From Methylococcales bacterium (GTDB lineage Bacteria > Pseudomonadota > Gammaproteobacteria > Methylococcales > Methylomonadaceae): a stretch of 64,000 nt of DNA. The notes under the pieces are model-generated. The model saw only the letters and a list, made by a program, of their open reading frames with translations. It was not told where the DNA came from and made no database searches. This document shows positions 1-8,236 of this stretch, one piece after another (the stretch's first letter is position 1; each line of letters starts with the position of its first letter). The stretch spans positions 22,752-86,751 of the forward strand of contig JAURYI010000092.1 of assembly GCA_030654015.1 (NCBI GenBank), in the 5' to 3' direction. The position numbers and the translations under genes were made by a program.

Positions 1-55
1 CAAAATCCAATACTTTCACAATCTCGATGTCATGAACCCATCATTAAGAGCTGAT

Positions 56-89
56 GTGACGGGCTTCGCTTGCGCTCCACCCATCCTAC
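56..89. repeat. Short intergenic palindromic repeat (GTAGGATGGGTGGAGCGC type)
   Basis: Read on the minus strand this starts GTAGGATGGGTGGAGCGCAA and ends GCCCGTCAC. It resembles the widespread GTAGGATGGGT...AACCCATC interspersed repeats of proteobacteria and cyanobacteria. It lies just beyond the 3' end of the thiS-thiG gene. No gene is seen in positions 1-107 apart from this repeat. Confidence 0.45.
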
Positions 90-107
90 AGAAATGCGGC
101 AACGACG

Positions 108-1085
108 TTAAAAAAACAAGCCGTCTATGGGAGAAGAGGCGGAGGCGAAACGTTTTCTGGGCATACGTCCTGCTAAATAGGCTTCTCTGCCTGCTTCTAT
201 ACCTTTACGCATGGCGGAAGCCATAAGAATCGGGTTTTTCGCTTCGGCAATGGCGGTATTCATTAACACACCTGCACAACCTAATTCCATTGCAATGGCG
301 GCATCGGAAGCTGTACCTACGCCTGCATCGACTAAAATCGGTACTTTGGCATTTTCAACGATGGTTAAGATGTTGTAAGGGTTACGGATACCTAAACCTG
401 AGCCGATAGGCGCGGCGAGTGGCATAACGGCAACACAGCCAATTTCTTCTAAGCGTTTGGCGGCAATGGGGTCGTCGTTGGTATAGACCATGACATCAAA
501 ACCGTCTTTGACCAGAATTTCTGCGGCTAAGTAAGTTTCTGCCACGTTAGGGAACAGCGTTTGCTGGTCGGCTAATACTTCCAGTTTGACCAGATTATGT
601 CCGCCGAGTAATTCTCTGCCTAAACGACAGGTTCTGACCGCTTCATCAACAGTGTAGCAACCTGCGGTATTGGGCAGAATGGTGTATTTATCGGGTGAAA
701 TCACATCCAATAAATTCGGTTCACCCGCATTTTGTCCGATGTTGGTACGGCGAATAGCGACGGTGACAATTTGCGCACCACTGGCTTCAATCGCTAAACG
801 GGTTTCTTCTAAATCTTTGTATTTACCTGTGCCGACTAACAGGCGCGAGTGATAAGTAACCCCCGCCAATACGAAAGAATCATCTTGTCCGCCGCCAATG
901 GCGTGGACGATTTCCAGCTTATCTTCGGCGTGCAGAACCTGAGTTGCGTGCTGTTGAAACGGCAGAATTTCTTCATTCAGTTCGACGGCAATTTTTTTAC
1001 CTGTGAGTTCTAACTCAGCAATCACGTCACTGACTCGGCTGTTTTCTGCGATGTCGCGGCTTTGTCCATTAATGTAAATATTCAT
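108..1085 (-). CDS. thiG: Fused sulfur carrier ThiS / thiazole synthase ThiG
   Basis: A 325-residue protein joining two thiamine-biosynthesis enzymes. Residues 1-66 form a ThiS-like ubiquitin-fold sulfur carrier ending in the expected glycines (HAIGGG, 61-66). Residues about 70-325 are ThiG, the TIM-barrel enzyme that builds thiazole phosphate from 1-deoxyxylulose 5-phosphate, dehydroglycine and ThiS thiocarboxylate. The probable Schiff-base lysine is K167 (NLVKLEVL). In separate proteins the ThiS C-terminal glycine is free and becomes the thiocarboxylate, whereas here it is followed directly by ThiG. Fused ThiS-ThiG proteins are annotated as bifunctional in some proteobacteria, so the fusion itself is probably genuine. 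Whether the chain is cleaved cannot be told from sequence. The start overlaps the aroG stop by 4 bases, implying one transcript. No TPP riboswitch was recognised upstream. Confidence 0.93.
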   Translation of the reverse strand: MNIYINGQSRDIAENSRVSDVIAELELTGKKIAVELNEEILPFQQHATQVLHAEDKLEIVHAIGGGQDDSFVLAGVTYHSRLLVGTGKYKDLEETRLAIEASGAQIVTVAIRRTNIGQNAGEPNLLDVISPDKYTILPNTAGCYTVDEAVRTCRLGRELLGGHNLVKLEVLADQQTLFPNVAETYLAAEILVKDGFDVMVYTNDDPIAAKRLEEIGCVAVMPLAAPIGSGLGIRNPYNILTIVENAKVPILVDAGVGTASDAAIAMELGCAGVLMNTAIAEAKNPILMASAMRKGIEAGREAYLAGRMPRKRFASASSPIDGLFF

Positions 1086-2170
1086 TCAGCATTTCCCTCG
1101 ATTTTTTTTACTGAGCGGCGTTTTTGTACCGCCTCGGCAAGTGATTTCAGTAATGGGATGGTTTCTTCCCACGATAAACAGCCGTCAGTAATACTTTTAC
1201 CATAAATAAGCGGTTGCCCTTCGACAACGTGCTGACTGCCACCTTTGAGATTGCTTTCAATCATTGCACCCATGATGCGGTAATCGCCGAGGGCAATTTG
1301 TCCTGCCACATCTTCGCCGACGATGAGCTGTCGTTGACATTGTTTCAAACTATTAGCATGACTGAAATCAATCATAATATTGGAGCGTAAATAGGCTTTT
1401 TCCAAACCATCCGCGACTTTATCAACGCTGACAGCATCATAATTAGGGCGATCATTACCGCCGCGTAAAATGATGTGTACGTCTTCATTACCTGTGGTAG
1501 AAAAAATCGCTGAATGCCCTGCTTTATTCAAAGAAATAAAGTGATGCGGACTCATTGCCGCGCCAATGGCATCAATGGCAATTTTAATCGTACCGTCGGT
1601 GGAATTTTTAAAACCAATCGGACAGGATACCCCAGAAGCCAGTTCGCGGTGTCCTTGGCTTTCAGTGGTACGCGCACCGATTGCACCCCACGCGATTAAG
1701 TCAGAGACATATTGCGGGGTGATTAAATCCAGATATTCGGTAGCGGCAGGCATTCCTAATTCATTGACATCCAATAATAATTTTCTGGCAATGCGCAAGC
1801 CTTTATTGATATTAAAACTGGCGTTTAAATCAGGGTCATTAATTAAACCTTTCCAGCCCACGGTAGTGCGTGGTTTTTCAAAATAAACCCGCATGACGAT
1901 GAGTAAATCGTCCTGCATTTCATCTTTCATGGCTTTTAATAACTGGGCATATTCGATAGCCGCCACAGGATCATGAATAGAGCAAGGACCTATCACTACC
2001 AATAATCGGTCATCTTGACCTGTCAAAATTTTATGAATATCGGCTCTAGCCTGTGCGGTGGTCAGTGCTGCCGCGTCGGTCAGGGGGTATTCTTCGTGAA
2101 CCTGAACAGGGGCAATAACTTCTTTAATACCACAAATTCTCAAGTCATCCGTCTTATAGTGTGTTTGCAT
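1082..2170 (-). CDS. aroG: 3-deoxy-7-phosphoheptulonate (DAHP) synthase, class I AroG/F/H type
   Basis: About 362 residues, close to the usual 350-360 of the family. It condenses phosphoenolpyruvate and erythrose 4-phosphate in the first step of the shikimate pathway. Diagnostic segments are present: the early [10 protein letters not shown] motif, the [10 protein letters not shown] substrate loop, [12 protein letters not shown], and the late [11 protein letters not shown] segment. The ATG at 2170 (MQTHYK) is preferred to the TTG four codons upstream. The gene lies 27 bases downstream of the folA stop and overlaps thiS-thiG by ATGA, so folA-aroG-thiSG is probably an operon. Which aromatic amino acid inhibits it cannot be decided by eye. 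Confidence 0.95.
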   Translation of the reverse strand: MQTHYKTDDLRICGIKEVIAPVQVHEEYPLTDAAALTTAQARADIHKILTGQDDRLLVVIGPCSIHDPVAAIEYAQLLKAMKDEMQDDLLIVMRVYFEKPRTTVGWKGLINDPDLNASFNINKGLRIARKLLLDVNELGMPAATEYLDLITPQYVSDLIAWGAIGARTTESQGHRELASGVSCPIGFKNSTDGTIKIAIDAIGAAMSPHHFISLNKAGHSAIFSTTGNEDVHIILRGGNDRPNYDAVSVDKVADGLEKAYLRSNIMIDFSHANSLKQCQRQLIVGEDVAGQIALGDYRIMGAMIESNLKGGSQHVVEGQPLIYGKSITDGCLSWEETIPLLKSLAEAVQKRRSVKKIEGNAE

Positions 2171-2197
2171 GATAGCTACCAAGCTGCGTGTTTTTTA

Positions 2198-2731
2198 TTA
2201 CAGGATTATCGTTTGTCCGTACATTTTAACTGTTTTTTCGTCTGTTTGCCGTGCAAACTGCAAAAAACTGTAGCTAAAATCCACGCTGGGGTCGTTAGCT
2301 ATGTCTTCCCGCGCTACTTCTGCCCACTCATTCATATCAAAAGCGGGGAAATAAGTATCACCCGTAAAATCTTGGTGAATTTCGGTAATATACAAAATAT
2401 CGGCGACCGCTAATAAGGCTTCATAAAGCGTCGCGCCGCCAATGATAAACACTTGTTCGGCGAGGCTTTCAGCATGGGCTAACGCGCTATTGATGTCATT
2501 AAACACCACGCAGCCGTCTGCTTGATAATCGGTGTTGGTACTGACAATAATATTAGTGCGGTTAGGCAGGGGTCTGCCTATAGCATCGTAGGTTTTTCTG
2601 CCCATAATAATGGGAAAGCCTGTGGTTATTTGTCTGAATTTTTTCAAGTCTGCTGATAAATGCCACGGCATTTGACCGTTATTGCCAATGACTCGATTAC
2701 TTGCCATCGCGACAATCAAGGATATTTTCAT
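2198..2731 (-). CDS. folA: Dihydrofolate reductase
   Basis: Reduces dihydrofolate to tetrahydrofolate with NADPH. The ATG at 2731 gives 177 residues starting MKISLIVAMASN, which is the normal DHFR start. An upstream in-frame extension to 2830 runs through a palindromic repeat and is rejected. Family marks are MPWHLSADLKKF (active-site W and the conserved acidic residue), IIMGRKTYDAIG, LPNRTNIIVS and the late VFIIGGATLYE nucleotide-binding segment. It is the first gene of the minus-strand group folA-aroG-thiSG. Confidence 0.95.
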   Translation of the reverse strand: MKISLIVAMASNRVIGNNGQMPWHLSADLKKFRQITTGFPIIMGRKTYDAIGRPLPNRTNIIVSTNTDYQADGCVVFNDINSALAHAESLAEQVFIIGGATLYEALLAVADILYITEIHQDFTGDTYFPAFDMNEWAEVAREDIANDPSVDFSYSFLQFARQTDEKTVKMYGQTIIL

Positions 2732-2783
2732 GTTCAGGTGAAAGTTTGTTAAATTAGCCATCATACTATAAACAGTTAAAGAG

Positions 2784-2830
2784 GTGGGAGGGGCTTTAGC
2801 CCCGAAAAGCGAGGCTAAAGCCTCTCCCAC
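2784..2830. repeat. Double-hairpin (four-way junction) intergenic element, copy 1
   Basis: An outer stem GTGGGA/TCCCAC encloses two perfect hairpins, GGGCTTTAGCCC and GAGGCTAAAGCCTC, separated by CGAAAAGC. The same architecture recurs at 16944-17001 and 51618-51674 with different hairpin sequences. Here it separates the divergent folA and asparaginase genes. Confidence 0.6.
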
Positions 2831-2911
2831 ACAAATACTTTTTACAGTCTCTTTAGCTATTGACTGGCAAACAGCTCAAGCTGTTTGAACAAAACACACG
2901 GTAAACACACA

Positions 2912-3925
2912 ATGAAACACATTTTGATGATATTGACAGGCGGTACGATAGGTTCAACCGTCAATGCAGGTACAATTGATACCACTAGCACCACACAATC
3001 CACATTATTACACCTGTTTCAACAGCAGGACACACACCCTGAAGACCTGCACTTTCATTGCATAGAACCCTTACAAATACTCAGTGAAAATCTTGCCCCC
3101 ACAGTGTGGCAAACCTTGATAGCTGCCATTGAAGCGCAACCACTCGACCAGTACGACGGTATCATCATCACGCACGGCACCGATACGCTGGCTTATACCG
3201 CCTGTGCCTTGAGTTTTTATTTTCATGCGTTAAAAATCCCCATGTTACTGGTTTCCAGCGACTACCCGCTGGATGATAAACGCGCCAATGGCTTGAGTAA
3301 TTTTATGTGTGCCGTTGAATTTATCAGACAACAGCAACCTGCTGGGGTGTTTGTACCGTATCGCAACCAGCAACACACCCTGCAAGTCCACCAAGGCACA
3401 CGCTTAGCCTGTTCATTACAGCTCAGCTCGGATTTTTTCAGTGTGCGCAATACAGCGTTCATGGCGTTTGAGGAGGGAAAATTCACCCTACAAAACCCAA
3501 TACTGAACACCGCACACCATACTATCCCGTTAAAAGCCGAGTTTTCTGCGCGGATATTGATGATAAAACCCTATCCCGCTTTGGATTATTCACATTTTAA
3601 TCTGCACGGTGTGGATGCCGTATTACACGATTTATACCATTCAGGCACTGCCTGTGCGACTGAGCAATGGGGCGAACAATATTCATTAGTGCAGTTTATC
3701 AAGCACTGCACCGCCCACCATATCAGCGTATATCTCGCACCCGCCATTCATTCCGAAGATGCCTATCAAAGCACACGCATACTGATAGAACACGGTGCGA
3801 TTATGCTATGGGATATGTCCATTGAAGCCGCCTATACCAAACTACTATTGGCTTACAGCAATTTTAATGAACCACAGAAGATTAGCGAATTTATGGCAAT
3901 GACACTTGCCGATGAACATATTTGA
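2912..3925 (+). CDS. L-asparaginase family amidohydrolase
   Basis: About 337 residues from the ATG at 2912; a TTG nine codons earlier is less likely. Both asparaginase threonine motifs are visible: TGGTIGST near the N-terminus and IITHGTDTLAYTA near residue 90. The next block, VSSDYPLDDKRANG, matches the conserved substrate-pocket region. The protein would hydrolyse asparagine to aspartate and ammonia. No signal peptide is visible, so a cytoplasmic type I enzyme is likely. The middle and C-terminal parts are rather divergent, so substrate specificity is not certain. The gene stands alone, divergent from folA. Confidence 0.82.
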   Translation: MKHILMILTGGTIGSTVNAGTIDTTSTTQSTLLHLFQQQDTHPEDLHFHCIEPLQILSENLAPTVWQTLIAAIEAQPLDQYDGIIITHGTDTLAYTACALSFYFHALKIPMLLVSSDYPLDDKRANGLSNFMCAVEFIRQQQPAGVFVPYRNQQHTLQVHQGTRLACSLQLSSDFFSVRNTAFMAFEEGKFTLQNPILNTAHHTIPLKAEFSARILMIKPYPALDYSHFNLHGVDAVLHDLYHSGTACATEQWGEQYSLVQFIKHCTAHHISVYLAPAIHSEDAYQSTRILIEHGAIMLWDMSIEAAYTKLLLAYSNFNEPQKISEFMAMTLADEHI

Positions 3926-3937
3926 AAAACAGCAGAC

Positions 3938-3964
3938 AAAAAAAATGCGACCGATTAGCCGCAT
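3938..3964 (-). terminator. Rho-independent terminator of small RNA copy B
   Basis: On the minus strand ATGCGGC (3964-3958), a 6-nt loop and GTCGCAT (3951-3945) form a 7-bp stem with one G-U pair, followed by eight T residues (3945-3938). Confidence 0.75.
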
Positions 3965-4019
3965 TAGAGAAGGATATAAAACCCTGATTTCCGAGGAGGA
4001 AGTTTGCATCTCAAGAGTT
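3938..4019 (-). ncRNA. Candidate small RNA, tandem copy B (anti-Shine-Dalgarno loop)
   Basis: Predicted transcript of about 82 nt on the minus strand, starting near 4019 and ending in the U-tract at 3938-3945. A TATAAT box lies at 4028-4023, four to ten bases upstream. The 5' stem AACTCT pairs with AGGGTT, and it encloses an inner hairpin CUUCC...GGAAA whose loop carries UCCUCC (3995-4000), complementary to a ribosome-binding site. A Rho-independent terminator follows. Compared with copy A, the substitutions in both helices keep G-U or Watson-Crick pairs only when read on the minus strand, which supports an RNA in this orientation. No ORF on either strand here looks like a protein. Function is unknown; by analogy with other CCUCC-loop RNAs, translational repression by base pairing is an inference. 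Confidence 0.6.
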
Positions 4020-4022
4020 GGT

Positions 4023-4059
4023 ATTATATTACTGATTATTAATGACCAATGGAATGTGG
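4023..4059 (-). promoter_or_regulatory. Promoter of small RNA copy B
   Basis: On the minus strand a perfect TATAAT (4028-4023) precedes the conserved AACTCTTGAG start. The -35 region is not TTGACA. Instead the box CCACATTCCATT (4059-4048) lies there and is identical, at nearly the same distance, upstream of copy A. This suggests activator-dependent transcription (inference). Confidence 0.5.
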
Positions 4060-4101
4060 CAAATCGCCGCGTGACAGATTGTCACAGTGACAAATTGTCG
4101 C
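4056..4101 (-). promoter_or_regulatory. Three arrayed GYGAC-N5-GTCAC-type operator repeats
   Basis: Minus strand: GCGACAATTTGTCAC (4101-4087), GTGACAATCTGTCAC (4085-4071) and a degenerate third unit, GCGGCGATTTGCCAC (4070-4056). Spacing is 15-16 bp, so the sites lie on nearly the same helix turn pattern. The dyad resembles the GCGNC-N5-GNCGC consensus of RegA/PrrA-type redox regulators, but this assignment is only suggestive. Confidence 0.45.
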
Positions 4102-4152
4102 AGTTAAAAATTAAGGATTTAATACGGCGTATTTGAAGATAAACCAACAGGC

Positions 4153-4180
4153 AAAAAAAATGCGACCAATAAGGTCGCAT
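4153..4180 (-). terminator. Rho-independent terminator of small RNA copy A
   Basis: Minus strand: ATGCGACC, loop TTATT, GGTCGCAT (4180-4160), then eight T residues (4160-4153). It is a perfect 8-bp stem. Confidence 0.8.
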
Positions 4181-4240
4181 TATAAAAGAAGGATATAAAA
4201 CTCTAACTTTTCCGAGGAGGAAGACTGCATCTCAAGAGTT
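4153..4240 (-). ncRNA. Candidate small RNA, tandem copy A (anti-Shine-Dalgarno loop)
   Basis: Predicted 88-nt minus-strand transcript, about 100 nt downstream of the ksgA stop and tandem with copy B. The stem AACTCT (4240-4235) pairs with AGAGTT. The inner hairpin CTTCC-TCCTC-GGAAAAG (within 4207-4223) exposes UCCUCC, and the 3' end is a perfect 8-bp terminator. The two copies share long identical blocks (the start AACTCTTGAGATGCA, the UCCUCC hairpin, the TTTTATATCCTTCT linker and the terminator) separated by variable bases, which is the pattern expected of conserved paralogous RNAs. The -10 is TAAGAT (4251-4246). It could instead be a processed 3' tail of the ksgA transcript, but its own promoter box argues against that. 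Confidence 0.6.
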
Positions 4241-4245
4241 GATAT

Positions 4246-4305
4246 ATCTTAGCCATTCCTAATAAATAATGGAATGTGGTAAATTGTCGCGTGACGTATT
4301 GTCGC
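4246..4305 (-). promoter_or_regulatory. Promoter and operator repeats of small RNA copy A
   Basis: Minus strand: GCGACAATACGTCAC (4305-4291) and GCGACAATTTACCAC (4290-4276) are two adjacent 15-bp operator-like repeats. They run into CCACATTCCATT (4279-4268) at the -35 position, followed by -10 TAAGAT (4251-4246). A further CCACATTCCATT lies at 4330-4319, possibly the remnant of a third copy at the ksgA 3' end. Confidence 0.45.
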
Positions 4306-4343
4306 AGGTAACAATATTAATGGAATGTGGTTTGTGTTGCAGT

Positions 4344-5162
4344 TTACAAATCGTCAGCCTCATCAAAAAATACCGTCTCTTGGGTCACCGACACCATCGT
4401 ATTGCTCAACTTCGCAAAATCACTCAAGCTGATATTTTCCGCTCTTAACACAGGGTTAATGCCTAAATCCAGCATCGTTTGTTCATCAATCAATTTTTTC
4501 AACGAATTACGCAAGGTTTTACGGCGTTGTGAAAACGCCGTCGTCACCACCGCATTCAAGTTAGCCAGACTATCCACCTGCACAGGCGGCACAGTATGCG
4601 GCACTAACCGCACAATCGCCGACATGACTTTAGGCACAGGATCAAAACTTTCAGGCGGTACATCAAACAACCATTCCGTGGCACAGTAATACTGCATCAT
4701 CACACTCAACCGCCCGTATTTCTTGCTGTTGGGTTCAGCGCAAATTCTATCCACGACTTCTTTTTGCAGCATAAAAAACATATCTTCAATGCAAGCTGAG
4801 TTAGCCAAGATATGAAACATCAACGGCGTGGAAATGTTATACGGTAAATTACCGATAACCCGCAGTTTGCCATTCACCGCCAACGCAGAAAAATCAAAGC
4901 GCAACGCATCCGCACTGTGAATACGCAGGTTGTCGTAATGCTTGAATTTTTCCTGCAACAACGTGACCAAATCGCGGTCAAGTTCCACCACTTCAAGTTG
5001 CACACCTTGTTTAAGTAACGGTTCAGTCAACGCGCCCTGCCCCGGCCCTATTTCCACCCAATGTTCATTGGGTTTAGCTTCAATACTGGAAATCATACTG
5101 TCAATAATGCGGTGGTCTTGCAGAAAATTCTGCCCGAACCGCTTGCGTGCTATGTGACTCAT
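4344..5162 (-). CDS. ksgA: 16S rRNA (adenine1518/1519-N6)-dimethyltransferase
   Basis: 272 residues, the usual RsmA/KsgA length. It dimethylates two adjacent adenines in the 3' hairpin of 16S rRNA during 30S maturation, using SAM. Motifs are RKRFGQNFLQD at the N-terminus, the SAM motif VEIGPGQGALTEPL, and the catalytic NLPYNIS. The C-terminal helical domain (AFSQRRKTLRNSLKK) is complete. In many gammaproteobacteria ksgA follows pdxA directly; here a phospholipase-D-like gene is placed between them. Confidence 0.96.
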   Translation of the reverse strand: MSHIARKRFGQNFLQDHRIIDSMISSIEAKPNEHWVEIGPGQGALTEPLLKQGVQLEVVELDRDLVTLLQEKFKHYDNLRIHSADALRFDFSALAVNGKLRVIGNLPYNISTPLMFHILANSACIEDMFFMLQKEVVDRICAEPNSKKYGRLSVMMQYYCATEWLFDVPPESFDPVPKVMSAIVRLVPHTVPPVQVDSLANLNAVVTTAFSQRRKTLRNSLKKLIDEQTMLDLGINPVLRAENISLSDFAKLSNTMVSVTQETVFFDEADDL

Positions 5163-5189
5163 TATTTTTTTGTTGTCCTGTTGATTATG

Positions 5190-5885
5190 TTATTCAGGTG
5201 AAAAGTTTTCGAGCCACAAAAAATAAGCACCGAATGAGCCATTGCGAAATTCACCCCCCGCCGCTTTACCTTTGGCAGTTAAATAATGTTTGCCTTCTCG
5301 TAATTCTAAATACTGAGTAGCCACTAATTTATCCATTAAGTCGCTAGTTTTCATACCTAATTTCTGGGCTAATTTAGAAGAAGTCAATTTACCTGTGCCG
5401 TTTTCTTCACTATCAGTTTTTACAGTTGATTCATCAGCAACCCGTTCCAAAGAAATACGCACTTCTTCACTGATACGAATAATCCGCTGAGCTTCTTCAT
5501 AGGCATCTTTGTACAACTCTGCATCGTCCGCACGGCGAATTAACACCCCCATTTCATTATTGTTTACTTGGCTAAATTCGTACAGATTTAAGCTACTGAT
5601 AATACAAAGCTCTTCATTCATATAGCATTTAGCGTGTAAATTTTTGCAAAAACTGGTGCGAATATAGGTTAGTCCTTTCAGCCAAGTCAATTCTTCGGGT
5701 TGTAATTCACTTTTACCGTAAATAATCCGCACATCAATTTTTAAACGGTCTTTGTCCGTCAATAGTTCTTTGATTCGGTCATTGAGCTTCAAAAATGGGC
5801 TAATTAAAATCAAACGGTCTTTTGCTTCTTTAATCAGTTCTTCTAAAAAATAATTGGTCGCGCTGGTGTTGAGAAATTTTGCCAT
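5190..5885 (-). CDS. Phospholipase D-like domain protein, single HxK motif
   Basis: 231 residues. The first half resembles a PLDc_2 nuclease/phosphotransferase domain: LILISPFLKLNDRIKELL, then the active-site-like NLHAKCYMNEE (HxK) and the following IISSLNLYEFSQVNNNEMGVLI. A second HxK motif is absent, so a dimer would be needed for catalysis, as in single-motif PLD nucleases. The second half (from about residue 165) contains a winged-helix-like segment, TSSKLAQKLGMKTSDLMDKLVATQYLEL. Proteins of this kind include nucleases and restriction-type enzymes, but no partner gene is present. It sits in the pdxA-ksgA operon with gaps of 14 and 27 bases, so it is probably co-transcribed. Confidence 0.7.
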   Translation of the reverse strand: MAKFLNTSATNYFLEELIKEAKDRLILISPFLKLNDRIKELLTDKDRLKIDVRIIYGKSELQPEELTWLKGLTYIRTSFCKNLHAKCYMNEELCIISSLNLYEFSQVNNNEMGVLIRRADDAELYKDAYEEAQRIIRISEEVRISLERVADESTVKTDSEENGTGKLTSSKLAQKLGMKTSDLMDKLVATQYLELREGKHYLTAKGKAAGGEFRNGSFGAYFLWLENFSPE

Positions 5886-5899
5886 AAATTTAAAAACGG

Positions 5900-6883
5900 T
5901 TAGTGGGTGGAAGTTGGATTAATCATCATCAAAGCGCATTGTAACGCATATTGCAAACTGCCTAGGTCTGCCTTGCCTGTACCTGCCAAGTCCAGTGCCG
6001 TGCCGTGATCTACCGAGGTGCGAATAATCGGCAAGCCCAGTGTGATATTGACCGCGCGTCCAAAACCCTTGTGTTTCAACACGGGCAAACCTTGGTCGTG
6101 ATACATCGCCAGCACTGCGTCGGCTGATTCCAAATATTTGTGCGTAAATAAACTATCCGCAGGTAACGCACCCTGTAAATGAAAACCCTGTTGCCGCAAC
6201 CTATCCAACACAGGATTAATTACCTCTATTTCTTCGCGCCCTAAATGCCCGTTTTCACCCGCATGAGGATTTAAACCGCACACCAAAATGTTCGGCTGAG
6301 CGATATGAAAACGAGTGCGCAAATCATGTTCCAACACGCGCAATACTTTTTCTAACACAGGTGCGGTAATGGCTTTACTGACTTCGGACAACGGTAAATG
6401 CGTGGTCACTAATGCCACGCGCAAACCTTCGGTTGCCAGCATCATCACAGGATGCCCGCCTGTGATGTCGGCGATAAATTCGGTATGTCCGCTAAAACTA
6501 AACCCTGCATCATTAATAATGCCTTTGTGAACAGGTGCGGTCACCATTGCGGAAAATGTACCATCCAAACAACCTTGCGTGGCTATTCTCAGCGTTTCCA
6601 ACACATACGCGCTATTCGCCACATTCAACTGCCCGCATATTACAGGTTCAGCCAAGGCAACAGGCAACACCGTTAGCTGCCCGTCCGCCTGTGCTGTCAA
6701 TGGAAAATCAGGATTAAAATCATATAGTTGTAGCGGATAACCTAACTGCTTGGCTCGCTCCATCAACAACTCAGGGCTACCTATCGCGACCAACTGACAG
6801 GGTAAATCCAGTTGTGCCAATTGAATACACAAATCAACGCCGATACCCGCTGGTTCACCTAAAGTTAAAGCAATACGTTGCAT
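5900..6883 (-). CDS. pdxA: 4-hydroxythreonine-4-phosphate dehydrogenase
   Basis: 327 residues, the family length. It oxidises 4-phosphohydroxy-L-threonine with NAD+, and the product decarboxylates to the amino-ketone used by PdxJ for pyridoxine 5'-phosphate. Evidence is the N-terminal [10 protein letters not shown], three metal-ligand histidine segments ([27 protein letters not shown]) and the final [14 protein letters not shown] signature. It heads the minus-strand group with the PLD-like gene and ksgA. apaG, a common neighbour, is absent. Confidence 0.96.
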   Translation of the reverse strand: MQRIALTLGEPAGIGVDLCIQLAQLDLPCQLVAIGSPELLMERAKQLGYPLQLYDFNPDFPLTAQADGQLTVLPVALAEPVICGQLNVANSAYVLETLRIATQGCLDGTFSAMVTAPVHKGIINDAGFSFSGHTEFIADITGGHPVMMLATEGLRVALVTTHLPLSEVSKAITAPVLEKVLRVLEHDLRTRFHIAQPNILVCGLNPHAGENGHLGREEIEVINPVLDRLRQQGFHLQGALPADSLFTHKYLESADAVLAMYHDQGLPVLKHKGFGRAVNITLGLPIIRTSVDHGTALDLAGTGKADLGSLQYALQCALMMINPTSTH

Positions 6884-6908
6884 TTGTCGTCTCCAGATAG
6901 AATTAACA

Positions 6909-8204
6909 TTATTTTAAAAACCACTGTGCGACTGTCTCAGGATTGCTGGGAAAATACCAGTGAATATAAGACGCACGCAGGTTTTTATAATAAAGACCTG
7001 TATCGCCACGTTCCAGTTCAAAACAGGATGCTAAGGTTTCATCAGCAAAGCGTTCTGAATAATGAAATTCATGCCCACGCACACCCGCTGCCGACTCTCG
7101 ATAACCCAAGGACACCAAACGCGGCTGCATACGCACTGAAAATGGTAGTATTCCTGCCATTGCCCACGCCCTGCCGTCAATATGAATCAACTCCTGACCT
7201 AACACCATCATGCCACCGCATTCCGCCAATACAGGATTGCCCGCGTCAATAAACGCGCGTAATGAATCCCACGTTGCCGACTGTGATAACTGCTCGGTAT
7301 GTAATTCAGGATAACCACCCGCAAGCCACAGTGCGTCACTGCCGTCTGGAATAGCATCACCTGCCAGCGGCGAAAAAAATACCAGTTCCGCACCTTCCGC
7401 GCGTAACCAATCCACATTAGCAGGATAAATAAAACAACACGCGGCATCACGCGCTATGGCAATGCGCTTACCTTGCAATAAACCGTTGGATGGGGTGAGG
7501 AACGAACCCCAACACTCACGTTCAGATAAGGACAGTTGTTGCGGTTCGCCTAATTCACCCCACGCTATCAAGTCCAAATCAACATGAAACGCCGCCGAAA
7601 AATCAGGTACATCGCTTGCCTCAGGCATAATCAAACCCAAATGCCGCTCAGGTAATACTGGCGCGTTTTTTTCCATCCACGCTACTAACGGCGGTTGTTC
7701 ATATTCGGCTAAAAAATTGCGAATCAATTCGGCGTGATACGCACTACCGACCCGATTGGCGATAATGCCCGCAATGGTCACGCCTTTCGCCTTGGCACTC
7801 TGACAAAAGCCCTGCACCAGCGGTACGACCGAGCCGCTCATGCCACCCACGTCCACCACCAGCAACACAGGCGCACCCAGCACCCGCGCCAGATCTAAAC
7901 TTGAACCAGACTCGCCGACTCCAGTACGACCATCAAACAAACCCATCACACCTTCAATCAGCGCGTAATCAGCCGTTGCGTTGTGCAATTGGCGCAAGGA
8001 ATCTGCCAAACCGACCATTTGCGTATCGACATTATAAGATGCCTTACCCGTCACCGCCTGATGCCATAAGGGATCAAGAAAATCGGGTCCTGTTTTGAAA
8101 CTCGCAACCGATAAGCCAGCGCGTTGTATCGCCTGTAACAATGCCAGTGTCACCGATGTTTTCCCGCAACCTGAATGCGTACCTGCCAATAATGCAATGT
8201 TCAT
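6909..8204 (-). CDS. cobB: Cobyrinate / hydrogenobyrinate a,c-diamide synthase
   Basis: 431 residues with the two-part layout of CobB/CbiA. An N-terminal ATP-dependent amidoligase domain has the P-loop [11 protein letters not shown] and the block [15 protein letters not shown]-terminal type I glutamine amidotransferase domain carries its catalytic cysteine in [13 protein letters not shown]. It amidates carboxylates a and c of the corrin ring in cobalamin synthesis, using glutamine and ATP. No other corrin gene is in the window and no cobalamin riboswitch was recognised upstream. Whether the substrate is the cobalt-containing (CbiA) or metal-free (CobB) form cannot be told from sequence alone. 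Confidence 0.9.
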   Translation of the reverse strand: MNIALLAGTHSGCGKTSVTLALLQAIQRAGLSVASFKTGPDFLDPLWHQAVTGKASYNVDTQMVGLADSLRQLHNATADYALIEGVMGLFDGRTGVGESGSSLDLARVLGAPVLLVVDVGGMSGSVVPLVQGFCQSAKAKGVTIAGIIANRVGSAYHAELIRNFLAEYEQPPLVAWMEKNAPVLPERHLGLIMPEASDVPDFSAAFHVDLDLIAWGELGEPQQLSLSERECWGSFLTPSNGLLQGKRIAIARDAACCFIYPANVDWLRAEGAELVFFSPLAGDAIPDGSDALWLAGGYPELHTEQLSQSATWDSLRAFIDAGNPVLAECGGMMVLGQELIHIDGRAWAMAGILPFSVRMQPRLVSLGYRESAAGVRGHEFHYSERFADETLASCFELERGDTGLYYKNLRASYIHWYFPSNPETVAQWFLK

Positions 8205-8236
8205 GGTTTTATGTCCCTGTAATAATAAAATTTAAA

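Noticed and set aside
2170..2200. TPP riboswitch ahead of the thiSG transcript
   Set aside because: The thi-box (CUGAGA...ACCUGA...GGAUAAUGC) was not seen in the short gap or ahead of aroG.
2198..2830. Longer DHFR start at 2830
   Set aside because: The extra 33 residues are encoded by a palindromic intergenic repeat; the family start is the ATG at 2731.
3906..4136. 76-residue plus-strand ORF over the small-RNA region
   Set aside because: It runs antisense through both a terminator and the operator repeats, has no family features and overlaps structure better explained as RNA.
8205..8236. Cobalamin riboswitch upstream of cobB
   Set aside because: The gap to the next gene is only about 30 bases and contains no B12-box.
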